A stretch of 64,000 nt of DNA from Lagopus muta (Eukaryota; Chordata; Aves; Galliformes; Phasianidae). Where the stretch lies: positions 183,351,777 to 183,415,776 of the forward strand of contig NC_064433.1 of the NCBI RefSeq assembly GCF_023343835.1, written 5' to 3'. The position numbers were made by a program, and so were the translations under genes. Positions 34,350 to 47,283 of the stretch are shown here, one piece after another (the first letter of the stretch is position 1; every line of letters begins with the position of its first letter). Below the pieces are notes generated by a model, which did no database searches, had not been told where the DNA came from, and was given only the letters and a program-made list of their open reading frames with translations.

Positions 34350-36028
34350 ATTACAGTTCTATTTTAGGAGGGGTGAGAAAAATGTGCATCTGGCAGCTTC
34401 TGGGAGCTCACTCTGCTTCTCTGCAAAAGAACTGGGATTTTTTTTCTCCTGACGGGAGCAATAGTTTCATGCCAGGAGGGGTTAACAAGTAACACGTGGG
34501 TATTTTTGCTTCTGAGGAATAGGTTGGTGTAGTCTTGCAGCACAGTGGTTTGCTTATATGCTCCTGAGCCCTGCTGCAGCAATGAGCTTGCAAGTATCTG
34601 TAAGCCAGAGCGTTCACGCATGACATGATCCAACATTTTAATAAATCCCGTCAAGCTGTATACCAAGGATGTGCTATCTAATTTATGCATCACCTCAGAG
34701 AGAGCTGAAAAACAGCCACGAGGAAGTGATTTCTCCTTCCTTGACAGGCTTCCCTCATAAGCCAGTCTCCATCTCCAAGCGGAGGGTGGTAACACTGGGG
34801 GCTGCTGAGGTGGACAGAGGTTGGCATTTCTCCTGTGCCCCACACTGCCCACATCTCCCACAGCTCTCTTCTTGCTTCAGCATCTCCAGGTGGCAGCCCT
34901 GGCTCCCCTCTCACCCAGGAGTGGAAATCAGGGCACAGCCTTACTCATCCGTGAGCACGCCTGAAATAGGTCACCAGAATCATGCCCTAAAGTGCCTTTT
35001 TGTCTACCCCAGCTGAAAAGGCAGTCAGACTGCCACTTCAGACACTTACCCTGGAGGCTCATCTGCTTGGATGAAAGCTCCCTAGAGACAGCAGCAACAG
35101 CAGGACAGATGGAGGAAAGAAGTCTCCTATTTTCATTGGTGCCGGGTGGTTTCCAGCTGGCCAGGCTGCCCAGCATTTTGGTGATGCTCACTGGGCAGAA
35201 AGCACTTGCACCTAGCCTAATCCATAGCCAGGACAGAGCTGGTGGGACTGGGGAGCTGGTGGGACACAGGGCTCCTGATAGGCTGAAAAAGCAGTATCTA
35301 TAGTATTAAGGTGAAAAACAGCCAGGGATGTGGACCTCCCAGGCCCTGGTAGTGCCTGAGTGTGACGGCCACTCTGCCAAGCACAACCCATGTCCATCAC
35401 CAAAATGATTCCCACTGTGGATGCAGGGTGTGATAACATGGACACAAGTCACCCTGCACCACATGTTCTCAGTGCCACTGAACATCCCCATTCCATGTGC
35501 CTGGGGAAATGCCTCTCACCACATGAGAGATATGGGTGGCAGGGAGTGTTTGCCCTGCCCAGCCAGATGCACGACAGCAGGATCTGCACCACATCTGGGT
35601 GAGGGCTGACCTTTCCCACTGCAGCAGAATCCCATGGGGACACACTACCACCTCCATACAGAGTGCTGCTCCCTCCCATAGCAGCACAGAGGCCCCACAG
35701 CAGCAGGAATGTGGGCAGGATCCTGCCGTAGTAAAAACTTACACCATGGGAAAAGCTGACATCATGTCAAATTTTAAATAAGGCTTTCTGGGTCATGCAG
35801 GCCACCTTGACAGAGCTCCTTTAATAAGGTTTCGGATCATTTCCCAGTGACAAATAAATGACATACAAAATTTCTTTTTTTTTCCTTCCAGCTCACAAGA
35901 TCATTGCACACAAATTACTGTATTAAAAAGATTGCTTTTCTGCCATGACTCAGCCACTTCTGTGCTGAAGAACACGCACAGTTCCGTTGAGCATGTGGTG
36001 ATGTTTGCATTGCCACTGCATGATTAGA

Positions 36029-36110
36029 GTCATGGAATCATTAGGTTGGAAAAGACCTCTAAGATCACTGTGTACAACCCATCACCACCATGGCCACTAA
36101 CCACATTCTT
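36029..36110 (-). mobile_element. Short CR1 3' end (antisense)
   Basis: TCATGGAATCATTAGGTTGG, AAAAGACCTCTAAGATCACT and CCCATCACCACCATGGCCAC match the CR1 3' UTR. Confidence 0.85.
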
Positions 36111-39100
36111 GCAGGCTGGATCCTCTCCTTCTTCATCCTCGGAACCAATAGTGGGCTCCTGAAACTGCATGGCCAAAGTCTGAGGGGCTCTGCTTGCGTG
36201 TAAGCACAGCCGTCGCTCCCCAGGCATGGCGTGCATTCCTCTGCACGGCTTGAGACAACAAAGATGCGCTATCTGTGGTTTTTGGAGGGCTGCCTGCTAT
36301 GTTTTCACTCTGGCTGACTGGTCTGCCTTGTTCTACAGGCACAGTAACTGTTTTATTCTATGTGCCCACGAGCACTAGAAAAATCCTGTGGTACTGTTCA
36401 GCTTTTGGGTGAAATGCTGAGTGTAGGGGCATCCATGAAGCTTCTGCTAAAGCTTGAAAAATCTAACCCTCAAAATCAATTTGAAAGAAGGAAAAGGTTC
36501 CTCGTCATTGTGCTGGTCAATGAACAACACGCAAGGGCAGGATTTGCCCTTGATGCAGTTATGTTGAGGTGACATGGCAAAAATAACACCAGGCAATATA
36601 TTCAAACTGCCTTGTGTGCTGACCTGGTCTCTAAATACAACAAGCAAGTTCAACTTCAGATGCAACAGATAGATTCTGCTAAATTAGTGCCTGAAGAGCA
36701 TTAAGACAATTATTACACTGTTACTTGAGAATCAGATTTGGAAAACTCCTTCTCATAGGAACAGCCAATGGGGTTTGTTCCATACGCTGATCTCATGACA
36801 AAGGACAGGGTATACAGGCAAGTCAAGTTAATATGTGAACTTAATTCATATAAGAATGCAATTTCCATCCACAAAAAGCATCTTTCTCTAGGGAAGGCGT
36901 ATTTGAAGCATATTGGCTGCATCTCTTTAAATTTATTTCAGAAAGAATTCGGTAAATTTTCCAAAGTGTAGACTTTAAAAAGAGAAATGTGTTCGAATGC
37001 ACCTGGCATATGACTCTGATTCATCAAACTTACCAGTAACTCTAAGGTAGTGATGAATACCTAAGAACATATGCATTGGCCAAAACATCTCTCTGTGAAT
37101 CTGCACATGAACTTTGCCAATGATGATTTATTCCTCTTCTGAGTTCCTTTTGCTCATAAGGCCCATGATTTTATCCTGTGTTACTCATCCTCCAGCAGGA
37201 CTTCTACCTGGCATAACATTAGACCTCACATCACTACACTTTGTGCCAAATTATAGCTGAAGTAAAGAAACCTGTTGTACTTTATCCTGTGGCTTCTTCA
37301 CTGTGTCAGATAACCAAGCCCAAAGGTTGTGTACATCAGAGGGAATACCTACATGTGTGATCCCAGAAGGCTGACGAAATTGCAGGGCTGCGTGGCATCC
37401 TCCACGTTTGAGCAACAAGTTAGCTGCATTCATAGCTAAAATCAGGATTTCATACGTAACACCCTCCCCCCAAAAGCAACTTTTCCTTTCATTTAAGAAA
37501 CAAATCCACTAATTAAAGCAGTTTCCCCATAATTACACTGCATCTTTATATTATAATGTGCCACAATGGTCTAGTGGAGCTAACCATAGCAAAAACATCA
37601 TATGTTAATCTTATTAACTTTCCCTTCAACCCAAGCCCTAGGCCTCTGCCTAGTCTGTTTTACAATACAATCTGCTAGATTCTTATATACAAATACCAAC
37701 AGACCATCTGTTTATGCCAAGGAATCTAAAACCTTCCTGTAGAAAATGTCTGAAGTGTCTCAGAGGGTTACAAAGAGAAGCTTTCAAATGCTGACAGGAC
37801 AGTGGAAAAAAAAAGCAAATTGTTAAAAAAGAATAGAAAAAAATGCCATCCTAGAGTATGTTTAAATACCTCCTCTACTCCAGAAAAACCCCAGAAATCT
37901 CCTTTTGCTATACTATTCTTCTGAAGTTTCAGTAGTTGCCAGTTTTGGTTTTTCAACTTCTACTTTTTTTAAGGAAATTTGTCCTTTGCTGGGCCTCCAA
38001 AACCTCTTGCTGTTAGATGAGTTTTGGCTTCCAGTAACTAAGAGCAAGCAGGCAGAAGGAAGCAATGCAAATGATCAGAAGTCTAGAAAAGATAAGAACT
38101 GAGGTTGGAGAAGGATGAAGCTTCTCCTGGTAGATGCACTGCTGTCAGGGGAAAAGAGCTGTACATTTCTGTAGTGATTTCAACAGTCCAAGAAATAAGG
38201 GATTCAGAACAGTCACCAGGTGGAAGTTTTTATCGTGAAGGATAATGCTAGGATGATCTAGATGAGGGGAGTGTGGAGTCTGAAGTGTTTAGGGCTTGGT
38301 TAAGCATCTGTCAGAAATGATATGATACGAGTTACCTTGCCTTTGGGCAGTTGTGTGGACTTAATGTCTTGTTATATCCCCACAGAAAAACAGTAAATCT
38401 GTGGAAAACAAGCAGGAAGTTTTCACATGGAGGAAGAAAAGGAAAAGAATCAGTAAAGGCAGTTTTATGGCACAGGTCAACTAATACTCACAAATTCACG
38501 TAAGCATCACCCTCCAACTCTACAGTGCAACTGTTTGAATCCCTCTCCTTGCATAGCATAAGAACACTGGAGGAGGCCTGAGAGAGATTTGTCCCAATGG
38601 TCTTGCATGCACCTTCAGGCTTTCTCCTGGGGGGTGAAGTTAAGGAAATCTTCCATTTAAACTCCTTTCCTTGAGAGGAAGGTTTTCATTCGATGCTCGC
38701 CCTTTTGTGCTAGAGTTACCAAAGCACACTGGCTAATTGGTGGAATGATCAGAAGGTCATCGAGATACCCAAATGCAGCCCTGAGCATGTCTAAGTTGAT
38801 GTCTTTGTTCGCCTCACAAAACCAAACAAGAGTAGTTTGTGTGTGGATTAGATATCTGCAATTCAACCCAGATGATCTCTTTCTTACGGAAAGAAAATCC
38901 CTCTTTATACCGCCCAGAAAGACAGCCATCATGGGATGAAGCATCGCGGGCTCCTGTTCCACCGCAGTTGAAACTGCAGACTTTAAAGGCAGAGACAGAA
39001 GAAGATGTACAGCTGATAGAGTCGGGCTTACAAGTGTGTGAATACCATGTGCTTGTAAGGGAATTTAAAGGATTAGGGGAGAATTAAATGTTTGTCTTTG

Positions 39101-39544
39101 TTGTTCAGCACAGCTTCAAAGCTGGAAGACGGTACTAAAGATGATATTTCCTCTTTTTAAATACCAGAAGGGGACTCCCAAAACAATAGCTGAAAAATGC
39201 AGGCATGATCTGACAGATGTATACACAAATATTCTGGATGATTCTTGTCAGATGGATGAGGAACATACTATCCGGCAGTATAAAACACTGATATAAAGTT
39301 AACAATTTAAAATACCAGTGAAAGATCCTCTGCATGGACAAAAAAAGCCAGCTCAAAATTCCCTTCCGACAGATAGAAGGCCAGCATCCTGGCTGTTGAT
39401 TTCAATGTATCCTGACACATTGCCCTGTGAATTAATGGACTGGGAGGAAAGTGGCACTATCCATGGGCACTTCTTGGTGTGCTTCTCTTGGGTAGCATTT
39501 GGACAGTGCTCTCAGTCATAGGGTTTGAATTCTGGGTTGTCCTG

Positions 39545-39616
39545 TGTGCATCCAGGAGTTGGATTCAACGATCTTTTTGGTTTCCTTCCAACCTGGGATA
39601 TTCTATAATTCTACAG
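39545..39616 (+). mobile_element. Short CR1 3' end (sense)
   Basis: CCAGGAGTTGGATTCAACGA, CCTTCCAACCTGGGATATTC and TATAATTCTA are the last about 70 bp of a sense CR1 subfamily with the GGGATATTCTA tail. Confidence 0.8.
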
Positions 39617-41070
39617 GTTTTTAGTGAATAGAAAAGCCCACAACTCTGAAATCAGGCTAAAGTGTTCTAAAGACACCATGGCATGTTCCCAGTCATGAAC
39701 TATTCTGCATGTCTTAGGCACTCTTGAGACCTGGGATAAATGGTGGCATGCCCCTCACAGGAGTTGTTCTCTGGGTGCCATAGCTCTCCTTGGGACAGTC
39801 CCTGTCTAAGACTGCACCCTCAGTCTGGGCCTTTGTCTCCAGTATCATCTCAAAATACCATGGTCTGAAAAGCATCTTTAGAAGGCAGACTGCTGGTTGT
39901 TTTCTGCATGTAAGCACATCTCTTTGAGCTGAATTTTGGGGTTTTATGGATTCTTTTTCACTGCTCCGACTCTTTTATTCATTATAGAAGAAGCAGAGCA
40001 AAGGTGAAAAGCTTGCTCGTTATCTCTTCCTCTCTCCTGCTCCAGCCTATCCGGCTGCTGTTATCATTGAAATAGTTATTTTGGACTAGTAGCAATTGCT
40101 ACCATCCTTGGATCTCAGCAACAGCAAACACTCATTTTGAATAAAGGCAGTGCAGATTGCCTAAGCTGCCCATCACCTAGCACAGCTGCACTACCTGGGA
40201 CTTCACAGGTCCAACAGTGAAGAAAATAACTTTCTTTATCTTCACTGCAGACATTGGATAAGTTTAAAATGGTTTTGTGTTAGTTTTAATCAGAGCAGGA
40301 AGGTGCTTTACAGAATATTGTCCAAGCATTTGTACAACAGCACTGAACTGGTAGACACTCTGGTTGTTGAGCAATATATTCACACAGCCACAGGCTTAAA
40401 ACCTTGTCCATGAAGAAACGTTTGAGTGGGACAAGGACATTTCTCTCCTTTCTTTCTTCTTCTTTCTAAACCTGAATGAATCTCTGTTACAGGGGATGTG
40501 GGGTCACTCTACATTAACATTATGTAATTCTTTCGTTGGCACAGGATTCTTGTGAGCTTTTCTCTAGGAAGGGATCACACCTCCATTTATTGGTATTTGA
40601 CATTCAGTGTGGGCAATGCCCTCAGGACAAAGGAGTATCTTTGCCCTGGGAAATTCCACTCTGCTTTGCTTGAGACATTTAACGTTGAGCCTCTGTTCTT
40701 TCACTTTTCACAATTTCCTCACACTGGAAAAAGTGCTGGCAACATGCCTGAATGACTGAAGCATCGGAGGGAGTTGTGAGGCACACTCTGGCAGTTCATG
40801 CTCAGGCTCATTTTGGATTCCTTCTCGTTTCAGGCACTGCCAGTCTCACAAGCACCTCTTCTCACTGCAGTTGCTTTTGTAGCAAAGCTGGCCAAAGCAA
40901 ACGTGCCCCAGTTGAAGCATCAGACTCCAAACCATCTCAGCTCATGAACCATCAGAGGTCATCTATCAGCATGCTGAGGATGGGCTGAACCTGTTGGCAG
41001 AGCAGCAGCAGTTATTTCCTGGAGACCTGCTGAGCCACCAGAGCTGCTGCAGTGGGGAAACAAAAACTGG

Positions 41071-41150
41071 TGCCTCATGTCAGAGCCTCATCACAGCACC
41101 CTGAAGCCCATGCCTCATGTCACAGCCCCACCACAGCACTCTGATGCCCA
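41071..41150 (+). repeat. 40-bp tandem duplication
   Basis: Two adjacent 40-bp units (41071-41110 and 41111-41150) both start TGCCTCATGTCA and end GCCCA, with a few substitutions. Confidence 0.9.
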
Positions 41151-43726
41151 GTATTGGATGGAATAAGGTTTTCTTATGCTTCTTTCTTCTCCCTCTCTAG
41201 TACTGCCACCAGTTCCAGCACTAAAACTGAATTTTCATCCCTCCCCTTCCTCACCAGGGGCAGGAATTCCCTAGCTCTCAGGACTGAGAAATGAGGGCCA
41301 TAATCTTCCACGCATAAACTCCCCAATAGCAGCACACATTCCTCTCAATCTCTCAGACAAATTGCAGGGACATGAGGTCTTTGCCTTCCAAGAGCAGGAA
41401 AGAGGATAGTGGTTTGTACTCCTCTTCCTCATTGTTTGAGCCTTTTCAAACATCCCAGACCCCAAACACACAGACAAGCAGAGAGCATCAAGGGTTTTAG
41501 TATCATCAAAATTTCTGAGTTACAGAGCTGAAGGCTCAGTTGTCACCCACGGCAGATGACAGCAAGGTGCCCTGTTACATCCATGTAAGATAATTCTTAG
41601 TTTCATCAATTACAGGATTTTACCTATCAGCACTGCAGATGAGTCTCGCTCTTCAGGGTACAAGTAGTTGACATCCAAATGCTGGAACAAGGCCAGAAAT
41701 GGCACATTTGGAGTTCCTTATGAGGCCTGAATTCAGCCAATGCTAATGTACAAGCCTAAAAATATGCTTGGTTACACAGTCCCACTAAGCTATTTTTCTA
41801 TTCCTTTTGAAGACTCATTGCATCCAGAGCATAGATGGGATATCTGAATGGGATCCATTCAGAATATTTGAGGATCCTTAAACCAAATATTTCCTAATTT
41901 TTGGTACATAAACAGAGTAGCTTAAAATATTTATTTCATACTTTCATCTGCTGAATGCAACATAGCTTTAACTATATGCTGATTAGTTTCCTGTGCAAAT
42001 CAGAAGAGTCTGAGACAGCTAGTAGGTAACCACGCACTCATGTCTATTTTGGAGGGTACTTTGGATGCACGTCAGGTAAGAACGGAGACCCACCAGGCAA
42101 GTATTTCCATACAGACCCACCCCTGCCTTGCACAGCAGTAATTCTGAAAGGTCAATGTGGGTATCTTGAAGGCTGCAGATTGAAGCAACCCAGTCAGTAA
42201 GCTAACAATTAAACAGTGTGATGAATCCAGGCTCCAGCACTTAAATTTGATCCTTGTGCATTTGGCAGTATCAACAGCTCTGTGATCTGCCATATCTAAA
42301 TTACAGTAATTGAGTAAATTACTGGAAAAAGAAATAATCTGCCTCCCTCATTTGAATCCAGTGGCTTAGCGTGTCCCCACTACCTTCCTGTATGTTTTTC
42401 ACAGCTCACCCACGTAGACAGACTGGCAGCACTGAGCAGATATTCAAACACCTCTCAGATGCTTCATTTTTATTGCACTGTTCAGCTTGCAGCTCCCCAG
42501 CCCTTTCATCACCAAAGCAGAACACCCTATTGCTTCTAAAACAAAGTCAGACAACTCTATGAGCCTTCCATATGGAAATATGAGCCATCAAGGTAAACAA
42601 AAGGAATTAAAAAATACTTCATTTTATATTCTAGATGTGCCTTTCCTGCTTTTATTATTATTTCCACATCTTACCACCATTGTTTTACTGTGTTTTATTA
42701 AAACAATAACGCTAATTTTCCTCAATAGGAAGAGAAACGTGAGATAAAATCAAGTATTCTTAACCATTTCTCTAATTGTAGCTATTAAATACACCAGTTG
42801 TAAACTATGATCCCACTTTGAAATCTGTGCACACATACACAATATAAAGACAGTACTATTTCAGACAATGTAGACTTAAAACTAGCAGTGTTTGAAATTG
42901 GTGCATATGTCAGGATTGTAAAATAAAGATGTGACCCAAGAAGTACTGAGCTCTTCCTCTGCTTATGAACACCTATTACTCAGTAATAGACTGCTCTGTG
43001 TAAATACAGTTCATAATATATATATAAAAAGAAAAGAAAATTTTTGTTTAAACATCCTTCTGTCCTGTGTGATCACCCTACAAGTTCTGAAAATACACTT
43101 GTTTCCAACACTGGTGGTTTAACAAGCACAAAAACTTTCAAATTTAACTCCTGTAATTCTTACTTAGTGTTTGCCAGACTGGAGAGTGTTCCACAGATGG
43201 CAAAGAGCTGCTGAAGTGTTGCAGTCCAAACCTGCAGACAGCTGCTGTAATGCATTCAGTACTTGAAGAAGACACTATACTTCTTTATTCAAAGAGACTC
43301 TCAAAATTGATCACCTAAAATTATACTGTGTTTTGCAGCATGTAGTAGAGGTGCTGTCCCTGGAGCCACAGGAATGCAGCGCTGGTGAGACAGCTTTGTG
43401 TTCTCCAGAAAAGGGTGTCTGCACCTCCAGACTTCACAGTCAGCCTCAGACTGGACTGGTATTGCTCAGCCATACGCAAACACATGCAACAGTGTGTTGC
43501 AATAAATCAGTATCTGCAGAGGCCATTAAAAATTAAAAGCATAAGGCAATTAAAAGGTGGGTGAAATGCTTGACTCCAGGTAGTGGTCTGTACTCACTGA
43601 GCACATGTTAGAACGGATCCTGACATACTCATTATCCTATCTGACATGTGATGCCTGCCCCATGAGCAGTAATGAGCTGCTGGTGGCAGTGAGGACAAGA
43701 AAGCACTCCACAGGAAGAGCAGCATG

Positions 43727-43803
43727 CAGGATAAAACTGAGGTTGAGTCCAGAGCTGCAAACAACAGCACACAGGATTAAGCTCAGGTTGAGTCCAGAGC
43801 TCC
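43727..43803 (+). repeat. 45-bp period tandem duplication, about 1.7 copies
   Basis: CAGGAT and GGTTGAGTCCAGAGCT recur with a spacing of 45 bp (first unit from 43727, second from 43772). Confidence 0.85.
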
Positions 43804-44664
43804 ACATCTGCAATATTCTGTACCAGTATGTGCATGACTGCATAACAAAGGCCATTAAGTCACATAAAAAAAGTATCGGAGCCCCACTGGTTATTAGCTT
43901 CTGCTTCTGCTTCTATCAGATGTGTGGGCTGCAAGGCAAAAGCATTCTCTGGGTGTCATCACAGCCAGCAAAGATCCACACCATGGGTGAATGAGGATAA
44001 CCACTGTGATCAGGTTAACCTCAAGTACACTGAGTTTCTCTCAGGGTTTTGACTGGTTGCCAGCTTTGACAGCACAGGCATCATGCATCAGCAGGATCAA
44101 ATCTGTGCATGTGCCCTGTGACCATCTTGTAACAGATGTTCTCGCAACCACAAGCAGCTCTAGCTCCAACTCGCAGCCACAGCACGTTGTTCTTCATCAG
44201 CCTCTCTGTGTGTGCCAAAGCTCTTGCTGTTTCTGACCTCATACTTTATCAGCTGATGGAACTTGACAAAAGGGATACATGCCACCTCCAATGTGATTTG
44301 GTGATCATACATCACAGTGGGATCTAGTCAGTAACAATCTGCCCTTCCCAAGGCACTGAGAATCTTTTATCAGCTGCCCACTGCCCTTAAGCTGTACATC
44401 AAGGAGACAAGAGAACTTAATAAATCTGAGAGCCGTTTTAATGAATCAAAGGGAGAGATGAGAGCATCTCTAGTTGTGTGGTTTTTAGAACAATTATGGG
44501 ATTGAGTCATGCTGCAAATTTGTTGGACCCACTGATGTGGACGAGTAGAGAAGAAAGCACAGTGTGTGAAGCTGCCACTGCCTTGAGTTATTTAGTGCGT
44601 TGGCTAACAGGGCACAGGCAGTGATACAGGAACACATGAGTAATTTGAGGAAAATATGGGAGGA

Positions 44665-45908
44665 AAATCTTGTGGCCTTCTATGATGGAGTGACGGCATT
44701 GGTGGATGAAGGGAAGGCGACCGATGTCATTTACCTGGACCTGAGCAAGGCCTTTGACATGGTCCCCCACCACATCCTCATCTCCAAATTGGAGGGAAGT
44801 GGATTTGATGGGTGGACGACCCGATGGATAAGCAATTGGTTGAAAGGCCGCAGACAGAGGGTGGTGGTCAATGGCTCTATGTCCAGGTGGAGGCCGGTAA
44901 CAAGTGGTGTCCCCCAAGGGTCTGTCTTGGGACCGGTGCTCTTTAACATCTTTATTAATGACATCGATGAGGGAATTGAGTGCACCCTCAGCAAGTTTGC
45001 TGACGACACCAAGCTGAGTGGTGCGGTTGATACGGTGGAAGGAAGGGATGCCATTCAGAGGGACCTCGACAGGCTGGAGGGCTGGGCTCGGGTGAACCTG
45101 ATGAGGTTCAACACGGCAAAGTGCAAGGTTTTGCATTTGGGCCGGAAGAACCCCAGGCACCTGTACAGGCTGGGAGGAGTGGTCCTTGAGAGCAGCTCGG
45201 CAGAGAAGGACCTGGGGGTCCTGATGGACGAGAGACTGAATATGAGCCAGCAGTGCGCTCTGGCAGCTTGAAAGGCAAATGGGATCCTGGGCTCCATCAG
45301 GAGAGGGGTGGTCAGCAGGGACAGGGAGGTGATTGTCCCTCTCTACTCGGCTCTTGTGAGGCCCCATCTGGAGTACTGTGTCCAGGTGTGGAGCCCTCAG
45401 TACAAGAAAGACATTGAGATTTTGGAAAGGGTCCAGAGGAGGGCGACTAAGATGATCAGGGGGCTGGAGCACCTCCCCTGTGAGGACAGGCTGAGGGAGT
45501 TGGGCTTGTTCAGCCTGGAGAAGAGAAGGCTGCGGGGTGACCTCATTGCAGCCTATCAATACCTGAAGGGAACCTACACCCAGGAGGGGAGTAAACTCTT
45601 CAAAAGGGCTGACAATAGCAGGACTAGGGGAAATGGATCCAAGTTGAAGGAGGGAAGATTTAGGTTGGATGTTAGGGGGAAGTTCTTTACTAGGAGAGTG
45701 GTTAGGCCCTGGAACGGGCTGCCCATGGAGGTTGTGGATGCCCCGTCCTTGGACGTGTTTAAGGCCAGGTTGGACGGGGTCCTGGGCAACCTGATCTAAA
45801 TGTGTATGTTTGGTGGCCCTGCCAGGCAGGGGGGGTGGAACTACATGATCCTTGGGGTCCCTTCCAACCCGGGTGATTCTGTGATTCTGTGATTCTGTGA
45901 TCTGTGAT
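44665..45908 (+). mobile_element. CR1 LINE (sense), 1.24 kb, 5'-truncated in the reverse transcriptase
   Basis: This is the most complete CR1 in the window. It starts inside the RT domain near [14 protein letters not shown], spans the rest of ORF2 and the 3' UTR, and ends with three ATTCTGTG tail repeats. The first roughly 80 bp of the overlapping open frame (44589-44664) do not look like CR1 and are probably flanking DNA. CR1 moves by target-primed reverse transcription with early arrest, which explains the truncation. The 3' 600 bp are almost identical to the inverted copy at 46454-47032. Confidence 0.95.
44666..45799 (+). pseudogene. CR1 ORF2 reverse transcriptase, C-terminal part, one nonsense codon
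   Basis: A single frame runs from the truncated start to TAA at 45797-45799, broken once by TGA at 45269-45271. RT motifs are plain: motif A in [15 protein letters not shown], motif B in [20 protein letters not shown], and catalytic FADD at 44996-45007. After the stop the frame continues through [20 protein letters not shown], the [13 protein letters not shown] segment and [20 protein letters not shown]. The TGA is consistent with decay of a CGA codon. The endonuclease domain and the N-terminal part of RT are missing, so the copy cannot move by itself. It lies about 10 kb after the MAML2 3' end and appears unrelated to either gene. Confidence 0.92.
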
Positions 45909-46453
45909 ATGGGTGATCCACAGAGTTCCAGCAAGGAGAGTGAGTTTAATGTTGGCAATGGAGCAAAGAGGACAAGGGCACCACTTTTGAAAGGTATTAG
46001 GGCAGCCTTCCCTTCTTATTTACAGGACTTATAAAAAACTGTGCTGCTTGATGGAGAAGAGAGGGAAGGAGAGGAATGTCTGATGAACTGTATGTTGGAA
46101 GGGCAGGGTATGATAAAGACTGCAGCAAGAGAGCATGCCTTCTTAGAACTGTCTGAGCACACAGTCTTTCCCTTCGACCGGTGTAGAAGCATGACTATTT
46201 CTCTGCTCTGGCTCACAGTGTCCCAGCTATGTTTGGCCAAGAAGTTGATAGACCACAACCAAACATCCCCACAAGATCCATATGAGCAGGGGACAGAGTG
46301 AGGCTGTGCTAGGAGGCTGGGCGGTGTGACTGTCCCCAGCTTTGGGGAACACTGTGCTCACAGTGTCAATCATCAGAGGCCTGTGTTTGGCTGTGCAGCA
46401 GCAAAGCCAAGGAATTCCAAGATTGGGATACTTGTAACATCTAGCACATTTTT

Positions 46454-47032
46454 CACAGAATCACAGAATCACCCGGGTTGGAAGGGACCCCAAGGATCAT
46501 GTAGTTCCAACCCCCCTGCCTAGCAGGGCCACCAAACATACACATTCAGATCAGGTTGCCCAGGACCCCGTCCAACCTGGCCTTAAACACGTCCAAGGAC
46601 GGGGCATCCACAACCTCCCTGGGCAGCCCGTTCCAGGGCCTAACCACTCTCCTAGTAAAGAACTTCCCCCTAACATCTAACCTAAATCTTCCCTCCTTCA
46701 ACTTAAAACCATTTCCCCTAGTCCTGCTGTTGTCAGCCCTTTTGAAGAGTTTACTCCCCTCCTGGGTGTAGGTTCCCTTCAGGTATTGATAGGCTGCAAT
46801 GAGGTCACCCCGCAGCCTTCTCTTCTCCAGGCTGAACAAGCCCAACTCCCTCAGCCTGTCCTCATAGGGGAGCTGCTCCAGCCCCCTGATCATCTTAGTC
46901 GCCCTCCTCTGGACCCTTTCCAAAATCTCAATGTCCTTCTTGTACTGAGGGCTCCACACCTGGACACAGTACTCCAGGTGGGGCCTCACAAGAGCCGAGT
47001 AGAGAGGGACAATCACCTCCCTGTCCCTGCTG
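46454..47032 (-). mobile_element. CR1 (antisense), young subfamily, inverted partner of the 45 kb copy
   Basis: It begins CACAGAATCACAGAATCACC then CGGGTTGGAAGGGACCCCAA and ends at CTCCCTGTCCCTGCTGG. The reverse-strand frame (46546 to about 47030) is open over about 160 codons and differs from the sense copy at about four residues (for example H to Q and C to Y near the GLE.LP.ED segment). Outside its 5' junction is a short ATTCATCTATCAT repeat (47034-47080). Confidence 0.95.
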
Positions 47033-47033
47033 G

Positions 47034-47080
47034 AATTCATCTATCATTCATCTATCATACATTCATCTATCATACACCAG
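47034..47080 (+). repeat. Short ATTCATCTATCATAC tandem repeat at a CR1 junction
   Basis: Three imperfect ATTCATCTATCAT units directly abut the truncated 5' end of the CR1 at 46454-47032. Confidence 0.75.
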
Positions 47081-47283
47081 ATGTATGCACTACATGCACA
47101 CATTCAGCTAGAAAGCCTTTACTTTACATACACGCAGTTTAAATAAAATGGATGCAGAGACTATCTTTCATGTTGAAGGATTGAGCCAAAAGTTTTACTT
47201 CCCCTCACTTGTTTTATATGGTACATAAAATTGTCCCCTTTTCTTTGCATTCATTACAGCTTTGTCAGCCTCTAAATGCCTAA

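Larger units (their letters stand above)
30554..34350 (+). other. MAML2: MAML2 3' untranslated region (3' end approximate)
   Basis: The AT-rich sequence after the stop has no CR1 insertion and no coding signal. Its length is inferred from candidate poly(A) signals: AATAAA at 33589-33594 and 33630-33635, and ATTAAA at 34344-34349. An A18 run at 33511-33528 follows AAACTTTTGT and is genomic, not a processed tail. Human MAML2 also has a 3' UTR of several kilobases. The true end could be any of the three signals. Confidence 0.65.

Noticed and set aside
38657..38962. Minus-strand frame containing FGYLDDLLI, like the YxDD motif of retroviral reverse transcriptases
   Set aside because: No other RT motif lies on either side at the expected spacing, the frame is about 100 codons, and no LTR, primer-binding site or gag/pol-like sequence is nearby. 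A five- to six-residue match is likely by chance.
44588..45958. 456-codon minus-strand frame, the longest in the window
   Set aside because: It is the antisense shadow of the sense CR1 reverse transcriptase, which carries the real motifs.
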